Positions 42,410-52,052 of a stretch of DNA of 62,505 nucleotides are shown piece after piece. The DNA is taken from positions 1-62,505 of the forward strand of contig CALFYS010000100.1 of assembly GCA_937952245.1 (NCBI GenBank), given 5' to 3'. Source of the DNA: an uncultured Alphaproteobacteria bacterium (lineage in GTDB: Bacteria; Pseudomonadota; Alphaproteobacteria; Puniceispirillales; UBA1172). The notes under the pieces are model-generated. The model was given only the letters and a program-made list of their open reading frames with translations. It searched no databases and was not told where the DNA came from. Position 1 is the stretch's first letter, and each line of letters opens with the position of its first letter. The position numbers and the translations under genes are program-made.

Positions 42410-44131
42410 TTATTCGCCAGTGACCGACAGCGCATCAACCCGCAAGACGTGGACTTGCACCATGGGTCGGCGTTTGAACATGGATTTTGCCAAACCGCGC
42501 AGGGCTTGGGCGCACACTTCAGTGACGCGCTGATCATCCAAGACTTTTTCATCAGACAGCCCCAAGATCGCGTCTTCAATCCGGATTGAAGCTTCGGCCA
42601 AATAATCATCCGCCCGATAGCCCTCGGAAAGGCCAGATTGGCTGATTTGCGGGGCAAGGCAAAGATCACCGGACAGGCTCAACACCACTGACGCGGTTAC
42701 CGAACCGTTCCATAACATCCGGCGGCGATCCCGCATGGTATCGCTATCAATACTGATGACTTCCCCGCCTTCAAAGGTTTGCAACCCTGTTTCCGCGGTG
42801 CCAATCATGGCGGCTTCACCATCATTTAAGACAATCATATCGCCGTTATTCGGGATCAATGTTGCTGGCACTTGGCATGATTTTGCCAAAGCCGCGTGCG
42901 CCTTAAGGTGACGCGCCGTGCCATGAACAGGGATCGCCAATTGCGGGCGAATCAATTGATACATTTCCGCCATTTCATCACGCGCGGGATGACCCGAGAC
43001 ATGAATAGGCGCATCATCATCGGTCACGACATGGATGCCCCGCCGGATCAGATTATCCTGCACTTTCGCAATCGCTGGTTCATTCCCCGGGATTTGCCGC
43101 GATGAGAACATCACCGTATCGCCTTTATCAAGGCTGATGGAATGGTGACTGCCCGATGCGATCCGCGACATGGCCGACCGCGGCTCCCCTTGTGAGCCGG
43201 TGCAAATCATCAAGACATTTTCCCGCGGCACCAGATCATAATCATCTTCAGATAATAAATCCGGCCAATCTTGCAAATAACCGCATGACCGCGCCGCTTC
43301 GGTAATCCGGTGCAACGCCCGCCCGATTAAAATTGGGCTGCGGCCAGTGGCTTTAGCGGCATGAACCAGCGTATTGACCCGCGCGACATTAGAGGCAAAG
43401 CACGTCACCGCGACACGGCCTGTGGCTTTTTTAATCTCTTTGATCAAGCCATCGCGCGCGTCCGCTTCTGAACCTGTTCGGCCTTCAACCATGGCATTGG
43501 TGCTGTCACCAATCATGACATCAACACCTGCATCACCGAGGGCTTTCAAGGCGTTTTGATCGCTGACCGGGCCTAATAATGGGTCTTCGTCAAATTTCCA
43601 ATCGCCGGTATGGAAAATGGTCTTGCCCCCTGCCCGCAAGACCAGCCCCGCGGGATCAGGAATAGAATGGGTTAATGAGATCATTTCCACCGAAAAACTG
43701 CCAATATCAACCGGCGCGTTAAACGGCAGGGCGATCAATTCAACCTTAGCATCGGGGAGGTTTTCCCGCAATTTTGCCCGCACCAACGCCAAGGTAAACG
43801 GCGTTGCAAAAATTGGGCATTTCAGACGTTCCCATAAATAAGGGATTGCCCCTAAATGATCTTCATGGCCATGGGTAATCACCAGCCCCGCCAATGATTT
43901 CCGGCGTTTTTCAATAAAGCTTAAATCAGGCAGAACCACATCAATCCCGGGCATGGTCTCATCAGGGAAGCTGATCCCCAGATCAACCATCAGCCATTGA
44001 TCCTGATAATGGAACAGATTGGCGTTCATGCCAATTTCACCGGATCCCCCCAGCGGCACAAACATCAAATCTTGCGCGGACCACTGGCCAAGGTGTTGAG
44101 AGGTTTCTTTTTGTGCGGACTTATTTGACAT
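42410..44131 (-). CDS. rnj: Ribonuclease J
   Basis: Metallo-beta-lactamase/beta-CASP ribonuclease with endonuclease and 5' exonuclease activity, active on rRNA and mRNA. The 573 residues carry the catalytic H87-G-H89-E-D91-H92 motif (ITHGHEDHLGAIPYL), MIGDSTNAM, the beta-CASP domain with CTGSQGEPRSAM, and HVSGHPARDEM. It overlaps coaX by 11 nt. RNase J is common in alphaproteobacteria and coexists with RNase E there. Confidence 0.95.
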   Translation of the reverse strand: MSNKSAQKETSQHLGQWSAQDLMFVPLGGSGEIGMNANLFHYQDQWLMVDLGISFPDETMPGIDVVLPDLSFIEKRRKSLAGLVITHGHEDHLGAIPYLWERLKCPIFATPFTLALVRAKLRENLPDAKVELIALPFNAPVDIGSFSVEMISLTHSIPDPAGLVLRAGGKTIFHTGDWKFDEDPLLGPVSDQNALKALGDAGVDVMIGDSTNAMVEGRTGSEADARDGLIKEIKKATGRVAVTCFASNVARVNTLVHAAKATGRSPILIGRALHRITEAARSCGYLQDWPDLLSEDDYDLVPRENVLMICTGSQGEPRSAMSRIASGSHHSISLDKGDTVMFSSRQIPGNEPAIAKVQDNLIRRGIHVVTDDDAPIHVSGHPARDEMAEMYQLIRPQLAIPVHGTARHLKAHAALAKSCQVPATLIPNNGDMIVLNDGEAAMIGTAETGLQTFEGGEVISIDSDTMRDRRRMLWNGSVTASVVLSLSGDLCLAPQISQSGLSEGYRADDYLAEASIRIEDAILGLSDEKVLDDQRVTEVCAQALRGLAKSMFKRRPMVQVHVLRVDALSVTGE

Positions 44132-44909
44132 TTGATGCCTTTCGATTGGCGTAAATGATGGCCATGCCGTTAATGGTCAAATCAGGGTCATGATGGTCAA
44201 CGCCATCAATGGCTTCTGAAAACAATTGCGATAACCCGCCAGTTGCGATGACGGTCATCTTTTGGCCATAAGCGGTTTGCAGACGTTTGATCATGCCTTC
44301 AACAAGGCTGACGTAACCGTAATATAGGCCAGAATTCATAGCGTCCACCGTTGTTGTGCCTAAAACGTGCAATTCTTCTGACCATTCCCCTGTTTCAATC
44401 ATCGGCAGGCGGGCGGCGGCATCGGCCAAAGCACGGATGGAAAGATTAACCCCCGGGGCAATCGCCCCGCCGATATACGCCCCATCAGCGTCAACAAGAT
44501 CAAAGGTTGTGGCGGTGCCGAAATCAATCACCATGGCGGGCAATGGATAGGTGCTGGCGCCAGCGGTATTGGCAATCCGGTCCGCCCCCGCTTGTTTTGG
44601 CTCAGGAATGCGAATGGCGATGCCATGGTCATCATTGGACGGGTCAATGACAAAGGCATCCGCCTTCAAATGATCCTGCGCCAGCCCTTGATACGCCCGC
44701 AAGCATGATGGCACCACCGTTGAGATCACCACCCCGGTGATGGCGCTGTCGTTAAAACCTGCTTTTTCCATATGGTGATGCAGCCAATAGGCATGGTCTT
44801 CCGCCGTGCGGTTGGAATCCGTTGCCATCCGCCATTGCATCAGCTTTTCGCCATCCTTAAAGAGGCCAATCACTGTGTTGGTATTGCCGCAATCAATGGT
44901 CAGAAGCAT
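44121..44909 (-). CDS. coaX: Type III pantothenate kinase
   Basis: First step of coenzyme A synthesis. The 262 residues show the ASKHA-type phosphate motif DCGNTNTVIGLF, QAGADRIANTAGA, VIDFGTATTFDLVD and a C-terminal VIATGGLSQLFSEAI. Type III kinases are not feedback-inhibited by CoA and typically need a monovalent cation. It lies between birA and rnj, its usual alphaproteobacterial place. Confidence 0.96.
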   Translation of the reverse strand: MLLTIDCGNTNTVIGLFKDGEKLMQWRMATDSNRTAEDHAYWLHHHMEKAGFNDSAITGVVISTVVPSCLRAYQGLAQDHLKADAFVIDPSNDDHGIAIRIPEPKQAGADRIANTAGASTYPLPAMVIDFGTATTFDLVDADGAYIGGAIAPGVNLSIRALADAAARLPMIETGEWSEELHVLGTTTVDAMNSGLYYGYVSLVEGMIKRLQTAYGQKMTVIATGGLSQLFSEAIDGVDHHDPDLTINGMAIIYANRKASNVK

Positions 44910-44948
44910 TTGTCGTCCTGTTTATGCCAAACTTATCTTGCCAAATGT

Positions 44949-45698
44949 TTAAGCGAGGCGTGCGCGCATCACATCACCTGCACTGAGCACATGATCTACA
45001 CCATTATCGTCACGAAGACAAAGCCTACCGTCATCGGTCAGGTCTGAAAACACCCCTTCCAGCGGCGTGGCATGGCCTTGGTCAATCACCAATCGGGCTT
45101 GATAATGGGCGGCGGCGTTTAACCATTCTGACTTTAACCCCGCAAAGCCAGACGCTGACCAAAGGTTATAACAACGGGTAATCTCTTGATCAAAACCAGC
45201 CATCAGCCCGTCTTTTGTGATGGCGGGGAGGTCTGGCGATTGGTTTAACGCCGAGGGCGCCCAGCCTTCCACCTGATCCGGCGGGGCGTTGAGGTTCACC
45301 CCGCATCCCAACACCACAACATCATCTTGGGCTTCCAGTAATATCCCTGCTGTTTTGCCGCCTTGATAAAGCAAATCATTCGGCCATTTCAGGCCTAAAT
45401 CTTTTGCATCCCGCCACTCAACCACCGCCGCGTAAAGCGCCAATCCTGACATTAAAGAAAGGCTTGGCCAATCGGCGCGGGGGCGTTCTGGCCTTAATAA
45501 AACTGAGATATAAAAATTGCCTTCAGGCGAATGCCATGACCTACCATGCCGTCCCCTCCCCTTGGTCTGAACAGAAGCGGTGATCGCCGTGCCGTGAGGC
45601 GCGCCTGCCTTCGCCGCTTCAAACACCAAATCAGAAGTTGACGTGACCACCTCATGGGATGAGATGATCAGCCCATCCATCATGCCAGCCCTGTTCAT
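44949..45698 (-). CDS. birA: Biotin-[acetyl-CoA-carboxylase] ligase
   Basis: Attaches biotin to carboxyl carrier proteins. The 249 residues have the biotinyl-AMP loop KGRGRHGRSWHSPEGN, LKWPNDLLYQGGKTAGILLE (split as KWPNDLLYQGGK) and a C-terminal SH3-like domain. It lacks an N-terminal DNA-binding domain, so it is a ligase only, not the E. coli-type repressor. It begins directly after the nuoN stop (no gap). Confidence 0.95.
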   Translation of the reverse strand: MNRAGMMDGLIISSHEVVTSTSDLVFEAAKAGAPHGTAITASVQTKGRGRHGRSWHSPEGNFYISVLLRPERPRADWPSLSLMSGLALYAAVVEWRDAKDLGLKWPNDLLYQGGKTAGILLEAQDDVVVLGCGVNLNAPPDQVEGWAPSALNQSPDLPAITKDGLMAGFDQEITRCYNLWSASGFAGLKSEWLNAAAHYQARLVIDQGHATPLEGVFSDLTDDGRLCLRDDNGVDHVLSAGDVMRARLA

Positions 45699-47147
45699 CT
45701 ACCCGGCGATAAAGGCAATATACGGCAATGTCCCCATAATGCCTTCACGCAAGCTTGACAGTACAAAGACCATCAAGGCTGTGATCACCGCCATCGACAG
45801 AATAATCAGCCCATTGGTGCGGCGATCCGGTTGATCCAGCGCATCGCTGACGTCATCGACATACATGACTTTAATGATGCGGATGTAATAAAACGCCCCG
45901 ATCACTGAACTCAATACACCGAAGACCGCCAATGGCACTAAGCCTGCATTGACCGCGGCGGAGAAAACAAACCATTTGCCAAAGAAGCCGCCCAATGGGG
46001 GGATGCCTGCCATGGAAAACAGGAAGATCAGCATACAAGCCGCGTATAACGGATGGGTGCGCGAATACCCCGCTAGATCATTAATCTTGGTCACAGCAGT
46101 GCCTTCACGCGACAAGGTTAGGATCAGGGCAAAAATACCAATGGATGAAACGATATAAATCGCCATATAGACCATCACCGCGCTGATGCCTTCGGCTTGA
46201 GCAGAGGCCATCCCCACCAAAGCGTATCCCATATGGGCAATTGACGAATACGCCATCAGGCGTTTCAAATCCGTCTGCATAATCGCGCCAAGCGCGCCAA
46301 TGATCATGGATGCCATGGCAATAGCCACCACCACTTGTTGCCATGAATCAGAGGCCGAACCCAGCATCCCATAACTGACCCGCAGGAACAGCGTCATCGC
46401 CGCCAATTTCGGCACAACCGCAAAGAACGCGGTGACAATCGTGGGTGAGCCTTCATAAACATCAGGCGTCCACATATGGAACGGCGCGGCGGAAATCTTA
46501 AACGCCATGCCTGAGATTAAGAAGACAATCCCAATCACCGCGCCATTGGACACGCCTTGCGAAAGCGATGAAGCGATCTCACCGTAATTGGTGGAACCGG
46601 TGAAGCCGTAAATCAAGGACGCGCCGTAAAGCAACAAGCCCGATGACAACGCGCCGAGAAGGAAATATTTAAGCCCCGCTTCAGAAGAACGGACGGAATC
46701 CCGCCGCATCGCCGCGATCACATAAAGCGGCAGCGATTGCAGCTCAATCCCCATGTAAAGCACCATCAAATCATTTGATGAGATCAGCACCATCATGCCC
46801 AAGACAGACAGAAGGATCAGCAATGGAAACTCAGGGCGGTTGATGTTATCCCGCGCCACATGACCGCGCGACATCAGAAGAATAATCGTCGCCCCAAACA
46901 ACACCAAAAGTTTCATATAGACCATGAACGGTGAGGTCATGAACAAATTGCCAAAGGCAAAGCTTGGGGTATTGCCGTAAGAGACCACCAAAAGGCCGGT
47001 GACCACCAAACTGGCCACCGCCAATTTGCGCATCAAGGCCGATGCTTTGGCATCTTCACCACCAAAGGCGGCAACCAGCACCAGAATAATGGATACAATC
47101 GCGAGGAAAATCTCAGCAATCGCAGGGAAAAATTCAAAACCACCCAT
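45699..47147 (-). CDS. nuoN: NADH-quinone oxidoreductase subunit N
   Basis: Antiporter-like proton-pumping membrane subunit of complex I. The 482 residues have about 14 membrane segments, the conserved ELQSLPLYVIAAM (glutamate and helix), KISAAPFHMWTPDVYEGSP and MAYSSIAHMGYALVG. It overlaps nuoM by 1 nt and is the last nuo gene. Confidence 0.97.
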   Translation of the reverse strand: MGGFEFFPAIAEIFLAIVSIILVLVAAFGGEDAKASALMRKLAVASLVVTGLLVVSYGNTPSFAFGNLFMTSPFMVYMKLLVLFGATIILLMSRGHVARDNINRPEFPLLILLSVLGMMVLISSNDLMVLYMGIELQSLPLYVIAAMRRDSVRSSEAGLKYFLLGALSSGLLLYGASLIYGFTGSTNYGEIASSLSQGVSNGAVIGIVFLISGMAFKISAAPFHMWTPDVYEGSPTIVTAFFAVVPKLAAMTLFLRVSYGMLGSASDSWQQVVVAIAMASMIIGALGAIMQTDLKRLMAYSSIAHMGYALVGMASAQAEGISAVMVYMAIYIVSSIGIFALILTLSREGTAVTKINDLAGYSRTHPLYAACMLIFLFSMAGIPPLGGFFGKWFVFSAAVNAGLVPLAVFGVLSSVIGAFYYIRIIKVMYVDDVSDALDQPDRRTNGLIILSMAVITALMVFVLSSLREGIMGTLPYIAFIAG

Positions 47148-48658
47148 TAGTTTGCCCCCTCAGAAGCAGCGGCAGTCGCCACGCCTGTCACCTGATCAAT
47201 CACATTCAGGATTGCAGGTTGCATTAAATCTAACAGCCCTGTGGGGAAGACCCCGTAATACAGCACCAGAATTGTTAATGGCATAAAGATGAAAATCTCA
47301 CGGCTGTTCATCGGCTTCAGGCCAATGACTTCAGCTTTTTCCGCCTTGCCAAAAACAACACGGCGATAAAGCCAAAGCATATAAGTTGCGCCCAAGACCA
47401 GACCAGTGGCCGTGAAGAAGGCCAACCATGTGCTGGCCTGCCACGCGCCAACCAAGACCAGGAATTCACCAACAAAACCGCTTGTTCCAGGCAAGCCAAC
47501 CGAAGCCAGCATCATGAACATGAAGAACACAGCATAACGCGGCATGGAATCGGCCACCCCGCCATAGGCTGAAATCTCACGGGTATGAAGGCGGTCATAA
47601 ACAACGCCAACCGCGAAGAACAGCGCCGCGGAAACAAGACCATGACTGATCATCTGGAACATCGCGCCGGCAATGCCTTGTTCGGTCATGGTGAAAATCC
47701 CCACCGTCACGAAACCCATATGCGCCACCGAAGAATAAGCGATCAATTTTTTCATATCGCTTTGCGCCAAAGCCACCAATGACGTGTAGATCACCGCGAT
47801 CACCGATAAGGTAAAGACCAATGGCGCGAAATATAAAGACGCATCAGGGAACATCGGCAAGGAGAAGCGAAGGAAGCCATACCCCCCCATCTTCAACAAG
47901 ATCCCCGCCAGAATCATTGACCCCGCTGTTGGGGCTTCCACATGGGCATCCGGCAACCATGTATGAACAGGCCACATCGGCACTTTCACCGCAAATGATG
48001 CAAAGAACGCCAAGAACAACCACGTCTGCACCGATGGATCAAACGCGTATTCGGCCAATTGCGGGATATTGGTGGTGCCAGCCTCACCATACATGACCAG
48101 CATCGCCACCAGCATCAACACAGAACCAAACAGCGTGTATAAGAAGAATTTGAACGAAGCATAAACCCGTCTTGCGCCGCCCCAAATGCCGATAATCAGG
48201 AACATCGGGATCAACACCGCTTCAAAGAACAGGTAGAACATCACCATATCAAGGGCACAGAACGTCCCGATCATGAGTGTTTCCAGCACCAAGAAGGCGA
48301 TCATATATTCGCGCATTCTGAACTTAACCGAATGCCAGCTGGCCAAGATGGCCAAAGGCGTTAAGAAAGCGGACAGCACCACAAACGGCATCGAAATGCC
48401 ATCAACCCCCATGTGATAACCAATGCCATCCCGCATCAACCATTCGCCACGGTCTTGGAACTGATAACCGGTCACATTTGGGTCAAAATGCCAGAAAATC
48501 AGCAATGAGATCAGGAAGGTAAATCCAGAAACCCACAGCGCAACATTGCGCGAGTTGCGGATCACCACCTCTTCGTCACCACGAATCAATAAGAGAAAAA
48601 CAACACCGATCAGCGGTAAGAATGTCAGTACCGTCAGCACTGGCCATGTCGTTTCCAT
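47147..48658 (-). CDS. nuoM: NADH-quinone oxidoreductase subunit M
   Basis: Antiporter-like proton-pumping membrane subunit of complex I. From the ATG at 48658 there are 503 residues with about 14 membrane segments; key stretches are FYLFFEAVLIPMFLIIGIWG (with the conserved glutamate), KVPMWPVHTWLPDAHVEAPT and LIAYSSVAHMGFVT. The start is 1 nt after the nuoL stop. A start six codons upstream exists but would overlap nuoL. Confidence 0.97.
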   Translation of the reverse strand: METTWPVLTVLTFLPLIGVVFLLLIRGDEEVVIRNSRNVALWVSGFTFLISLLIFWHFDPNVTGYQFQDRGEWLMRDGIGYHMGVDGISMPFVVLSAFLTPLAILASWHSVKFRMREYMIAFLVLETLMIGTFCALDMVMFYLFFEAVLIPMFLIIGIWGGARRVYASFKFFLYTLFGSVLMLVAMLVMYGEAGTTNIPQLAEYAFDPSVQTWLFLAFFASFAVKVPMWPVHTWLPDAHVEAPTAGSMILAGILLKMGGYGFLRFSLPMFPDASLYFAPLVFTLSVIAVIYTSLVALAQSDMKKLIAYSSVAHMGFVTVGIFTMTEQGIAGAMFQMISHGLVSAALFFAVGVVYDRLHTREISAYGGVADSMPRYAVFFMFMMLASVGLPGTSGFVGEFLVLVGAWQASTWLAFFTATGLVLGATYMLWLYRRVVFGKAEKAEVIGLKPMNSREIFIFMPLTILVLYYGVFPTGLLDLMQPAILNVIDQVTGVATAAASEGAN

Positions 48659-48659
48659 A

Positions 48660-50594
48660 TTAACCCCCAAATCCACGCGCGTACCATGTGATCAGCGCAA
48701 CAACGCCAATCAACATCGCGAAGGCGTAATGAAATACATAACCGGTCTGCAAGCGGCTGCAGAATGCTGAAAACCGTCCCACAAGGCTGGTCACGCCATC
48801 AGGCCCATAGGCATCAATCGTCCCCATATCGCCTTTTGTCCAGAACACACGCCCCAACGCAACAGCAGGCTTGACGAAAATCGCGTCATACAATTCATCG
48901 ACATACCATTTGTTGAAGAACAAAGCGTGGATCGGGCGGAACAACCGAGCCATCTTAGATGGCAGATCAGGCATCACCAGATAGAAGAGATAAGCAAGGC
49001 CAATCCCCAAGACACCCACAATCAATGGCGCGAACTTAACCAATTTCGGCACATGATGGGCGTTTTCCATCGCCGTATGTTCCGGCAGGATCATGATGGA
49101 TGACCGCCAGAAATCTTGCCAATGATGGCCGACGAACAGCTCAAACAACATGGAGCCTGAGAAAATCGCCCCAACCGCCAGCACGAATAACGGAAAGAGC
49201 ATGACCATGGGGCTTTCATGGATATGGCTCATCACCTCAGCGGAAGCCCGCGGCTTGCCATGGAAGGTCATGATCAGCAAACGCCATGAATAAAACGCTG
49301 TTAAGAACGCCGCCAAAACCCCCATATAGAAGGCAAATTGGCCAGTTGCGCCTTGCTGTGCCCAAGCCGCTTCCAAAATCATGTCTTTTGAATAATAGCC
49401 TGCGAATAACGGCACGCCCGCCAAGGCCAGCGAGCCAATCCACATCATCGCGTAGGTGACGGGGATCTTTTTCCAAATCCCCCCCATGTTCCGCATATCC
49501 TGTTCATCGGACATGGCATGGATGACCGAACCTGCGCCTAAGAACAACAAAGCCTTAAAGAACGCGTGGGTCGTCAGGTGGAACATCGCCGCGGGATAAG
49601 CAGAAACCCCAGCCGCGAAGAACATATACCCCAACTGCGAGCAGGTGGAATACGCGATCACGCGCTTAATATCAAATTGGGTAAAGCCAATGGTCGCCGC
49701 AAAGATCGCGGTCAAGGCGCCCACAATGGTGATAAACTCAAGGGTGAATGGCGCGAATTCCAGCATTGGTGAAAGACGGCAAACCATAAACACCCCTGCC
49801 GTTACCATTGTCGCGGCATGGATCAAGGCGGATACAGGCGTTGGGCCTTCCATAGCGTCAGGCAACCATGTGTGCAGCCCCAATTGGGCTGATTTGCCCA
49901 TCGCGCCGATAAAGAGCAAAATCCCCACGACTTCCAAGGCGGGCAAGCTCATCCCTAAAAATTCAATATTCGTCCCCACAAGTCCCGGGGTCGCGGCAAA
50001 AATATCATCCAATTGAATGGAGCCAGTCAGCGCAAACACCCCGAAAATCCCCAAGGCAAAGCCAAAGTCACCAACACGGTTCACAACAAAGGCCTTCATT
50101 GCCGCGGTATGGGCAGATTCGCGGTGATACCAGAAGCCAATCAGCAGGTATGACGCGACACCAACGCCTTCCCAGCCAAAGAACATCTGCACCAAGTTAT
50201 CAGCCGTGACCAGCATCAACATGGCAAAGGTAAAGAGGCTGAGGTATGCCATAAACCGCGGCTTGGCATTGTCATGGGACATATAGCCAACGGAATAAAT
50301 ATGCACCATGGTCGAAACCGTGGTCACGACAATCACCATCACCGCTGTCAAAGCATCATAGCGAAGCGACCAATCGACGTGGAAGCCGCCAGATGAAATC
50401 CATGTTGCCAGCGGCACGGTGACATCCTGCCCCGGGATGGCCATGAATAAGAACCCATACCAGCCCAACAGCATTGATAAAATCATGGCTGAAATAGAGA
50501 CGATAAACCCGCCTTTATCATTTTTCGTCAGCGAGAAAATGCCCGCGCCAATGGCGCCTAAGAGCGGTAGAAAGACAATAGCAGAAATCATCAC
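48660..50594 (-). CDS. nuoL: NADH-quinone oxidoreductase subunit L
   Basis: Largest membrane subunit of complex I, the distal proton pump with the long lateral helix. The 644 residues show FFGWEGVGVASYLLIGFW, KSAQLGLHTWLPDAMEGPTP and IAYSTCSQLGYMFFA, then the C-terminal helix region. It starts 2 nt after the nuoK stop. Confidence 0.97.
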   Translation of the reverse strand: MMISAIVFLPLLGAIGAGIFSLTKNDKGGFIVSISAMILSMLLGWYGFLFMAIPGQDVTVPLATWISSGGFHVDWSLRYDALTAVMVIVVTTVSTMVHIYSVGYMSHDNAKPRFMAYLSLFTFAMLMLVTADNLVQMFFGWEGVGVASYLLIGFWYHRESAHTAAMKAFVVNRVGDFGFALGIFGVFALTGSIQLDDIFAATPGLVGTNIEFLGMSLPALEVVGILLFIGAMGKSAQLGLHTWLPDAMEGPTPVSALIHAATMVTAGVFMVCRLSPMLEFAPFTLEFITIVGALTAIFAATIGFTQFDIKRVIAYSTCSQLGYMFFAAGVSAYPAAMFHLTTHAFFKALLFLGAGSVIHAMSDEQDMRNMGGIWKKIPVTYAMMWIGSLALAGVPLFAGYYSKDMILEAAWAQQGATGQFAFYMGVLAAFLTAFYSWRLLIMTFHGKPRASAEVMSHIHESPMVMLFPLFVLAVGAIFSGSMLFELFVGHHWQDFWRSSIMILPEHTAMENAHHVPKLVKFAPLIVGVLGIGLAYLFYLVMPDLPSKMARLFRPIHALFFNKWYVDELYDAIFVKPAVALGRVFWTKGDMGTIDAYGPDGVTSLVGRFSAFCSRLQTGYVFHYAFAMLIGVVALITWYARGFGG

Positions 50595-50596
50595 AA

Positions 50597-50908
50597 CTAG
50601 CCTTTCATCACGTTGATGTCTTCAACGGCGATACTGCCGCGATTTCGGAAATATACCACCAGAATGGCAAGGCCAATCGCCGCTTCCGCCGCCGCAACGG
50701 TCAGAATGAACATGGCGAAAATCTGGCCTGACAAGTCCCCCAAATGGGTTGAGAAAGCCACCAAATTGATATTCACCGCCAATAACATTAATTCGATGCA
50801 CATCAGAATGGTGATGACGTTTTTCCGATTAAGGAAAATGCCAACCGCCCCAAGGGTGAACAGCACTGCCGCCACGGCAAGATAATGAAAGAGAGTAATC
50901 GTTCCCAT
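50597..50908 (-). CDS. nuoK: NADH-quinone oxidoreductase subunit K
   Basis: Small membrane subunit of complex I with three membrane helices. In 103 residues the helices carry the conserved glutamates in MCIELMLLAVNINLVAF and TVAAAEAAIGLAILV, which line the proton path. It overlaps nuoJ by 1 nt. Confidence 0.97.
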   Translation of the reverse strand: MGTITLFHYLAVAAVLFTLGAVGIFLNRKNVITILMCIELMLLAVNINLVAFSTHLGDLSGQIFAMFILTVAAAEAAIGLAILVVYFRNRGSIAVEDINVMKG

Positions 50909-51546
50909 TAGCGCAGCACCTTTGATTCAGATTTGTTATTCGGCAGGATCGATTCAGGGGCTTGATTGTTTTCAACGGAAACCAAAGCCACTGTTTCTTC
51001 CCGTGTGCGGGCGTTTTGCAAAGCGATAGACTGGCGCTTGACGCCTTCACGGTGACGCATGGTCAAGGTAATCGCGCCGATCATCGCCACCAGCAAGATC
51101 ATCCCCGCCAATTGGAACAAGAACAGGTAATCGGTATAAATCACATCGCCCAATTGCTGGGTATTGGAACGGGTCAGATCAACATCCGCCACGCCAATGG
51201 TTGTGCCGGGGCCTGCGAAAATCACCAGCAGCTCAACCAGCAGAATCCCGCCGACAATCAAGCCCAAGGGCAAATGCCGCTGAAAGCCTTCGCGCATATT
51301 GGCGTAGTCAATATCCAGCATCATCACCACAAACAAGAACAACACCGCGACCGCGCCGACATAAACCACCACCAACAGCATGGCCAAGAATTCAGCGCCC
51401 ATCAGCACGAACAATCCGGCGGCGTTGAAAAACGCCAAGATCAGGAACAACACCGCATGAACAGGGTTGCGCGCGGTGATCACCATCAAGCCTGAAGCGA
51501 TGGTAATGGCGGCAAAGAGATAGAAAAATAATCCGGTGATCATCAT
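50908..51546 (-). CDS. nuoJ: NADH-quinone oxidoreductase subunit J
   Basis: Membrane subunit of complex I with five helices. The 212 residues have the NPVHAVLFLILAFFNAAGLF and EFLAMLLVVVYVGAVAVLFL signatures and a polar C-terminal tail of about 40 residues. The ribosome site is a G-tract that begins at the nuoI stop codon (TAGGGGGG). Confidence 0.97.
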   Translation of the reverse strand: MMITGLFFYLFAAITIASGLMVITARNPVHAVLFLILAFFNAAGLFVLMGAEFLAMLLVVVYVGAVAVLFLFVVMMLDIDYANMREGFQRHLPLGLIVGGILLVELLVIFAGPGTTIGVADVDLTRSNTQQLGDVIYTDYLFLFQLAGMILLVAMIGAITLTMRHREGVKRQSIALQNARTREETVALVSVENNQAPESILPNNKSESKVLR

Positions 51547-51552
51547 GCCCCC

Positions 51553-52041
51553 CTATCGGTACCGCGCATCAGCGGCAAGGTTGCGGGCAATTTCAACTTC
51601 CCAACGGTCACCATTGGCCAGCAGTTTTTCTTTATCGTAATAAAGTTCTTCGCGGGTTTCCGTGGCAAATTCAAAATTCGGGCCTTCGACAATCGCATCC
51701 ACAGGGCAGGCTTCCTGACAGAAACCGCAATAGATACATTTTGTCATATCAATATCGTAACGGGTGGTGCGGCGGCTGCCATCATCGCGAGGTTCGGCTT
51801 CGATGGTAATGGCTTGGGCAGGGCAAATCGCTTCGCATAATTTGCAGGCGATACAGCGTTCTTCACCATTTGGATAACGGCGGAGCGCGTGTTCCCCGCG
51901 AAACCGTGGAGAAAGACTGCCCTTTTCGTAAGGATAATTGATCGTCACTTTCGGCTTGAAGAAATATTTCAGCGTCAGCGCCATGCCACGCACAATTTCA
52001 AGCAACAGAAATGATCGTGCAGCGTTAAATACAGCGTTCAT
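51553..52041 (-). CDS. nuoI: NADH-quinone oxidoreductase subunit I
   Basis: Iron-sulfur subunit of complex I carrying two [4Fe-4S] clusters (N6a, N6b). The 162 residues contain C63-x2-C66-x2-C69-x3-C73 (CIACKLCEAICP) and C102-x2-C105-x2-C108-x3-C112 (CIYCGFCQEACP), each set intact. The N-terminal helix (about 8-28) is amphipathic and membrane-facing. Confidence 0.98.
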   Translation of the reverse strand: MNAVFNAARSFLLLEIVRGMALTLKYFFKPKVTINYPYEKGSLSPRFRGEHALRRYPNGEERCIACKLCEAICPAQAITIEAEPRDDGSRRTTRYDIDMTKCIYCGFCQEACPVDAIVEGPNFEFATETREELYYDKEKLLANGDRWEVEIARNLAADARYR

Positions 52042-52052
52042 ATCTTTCCCCC

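Noticed and set aside
44949..45698. BirA as a biotin-operon repressor
   Set aside because: There is no N-terminal helix-turn-helix domain; the protein is the ligase part only.
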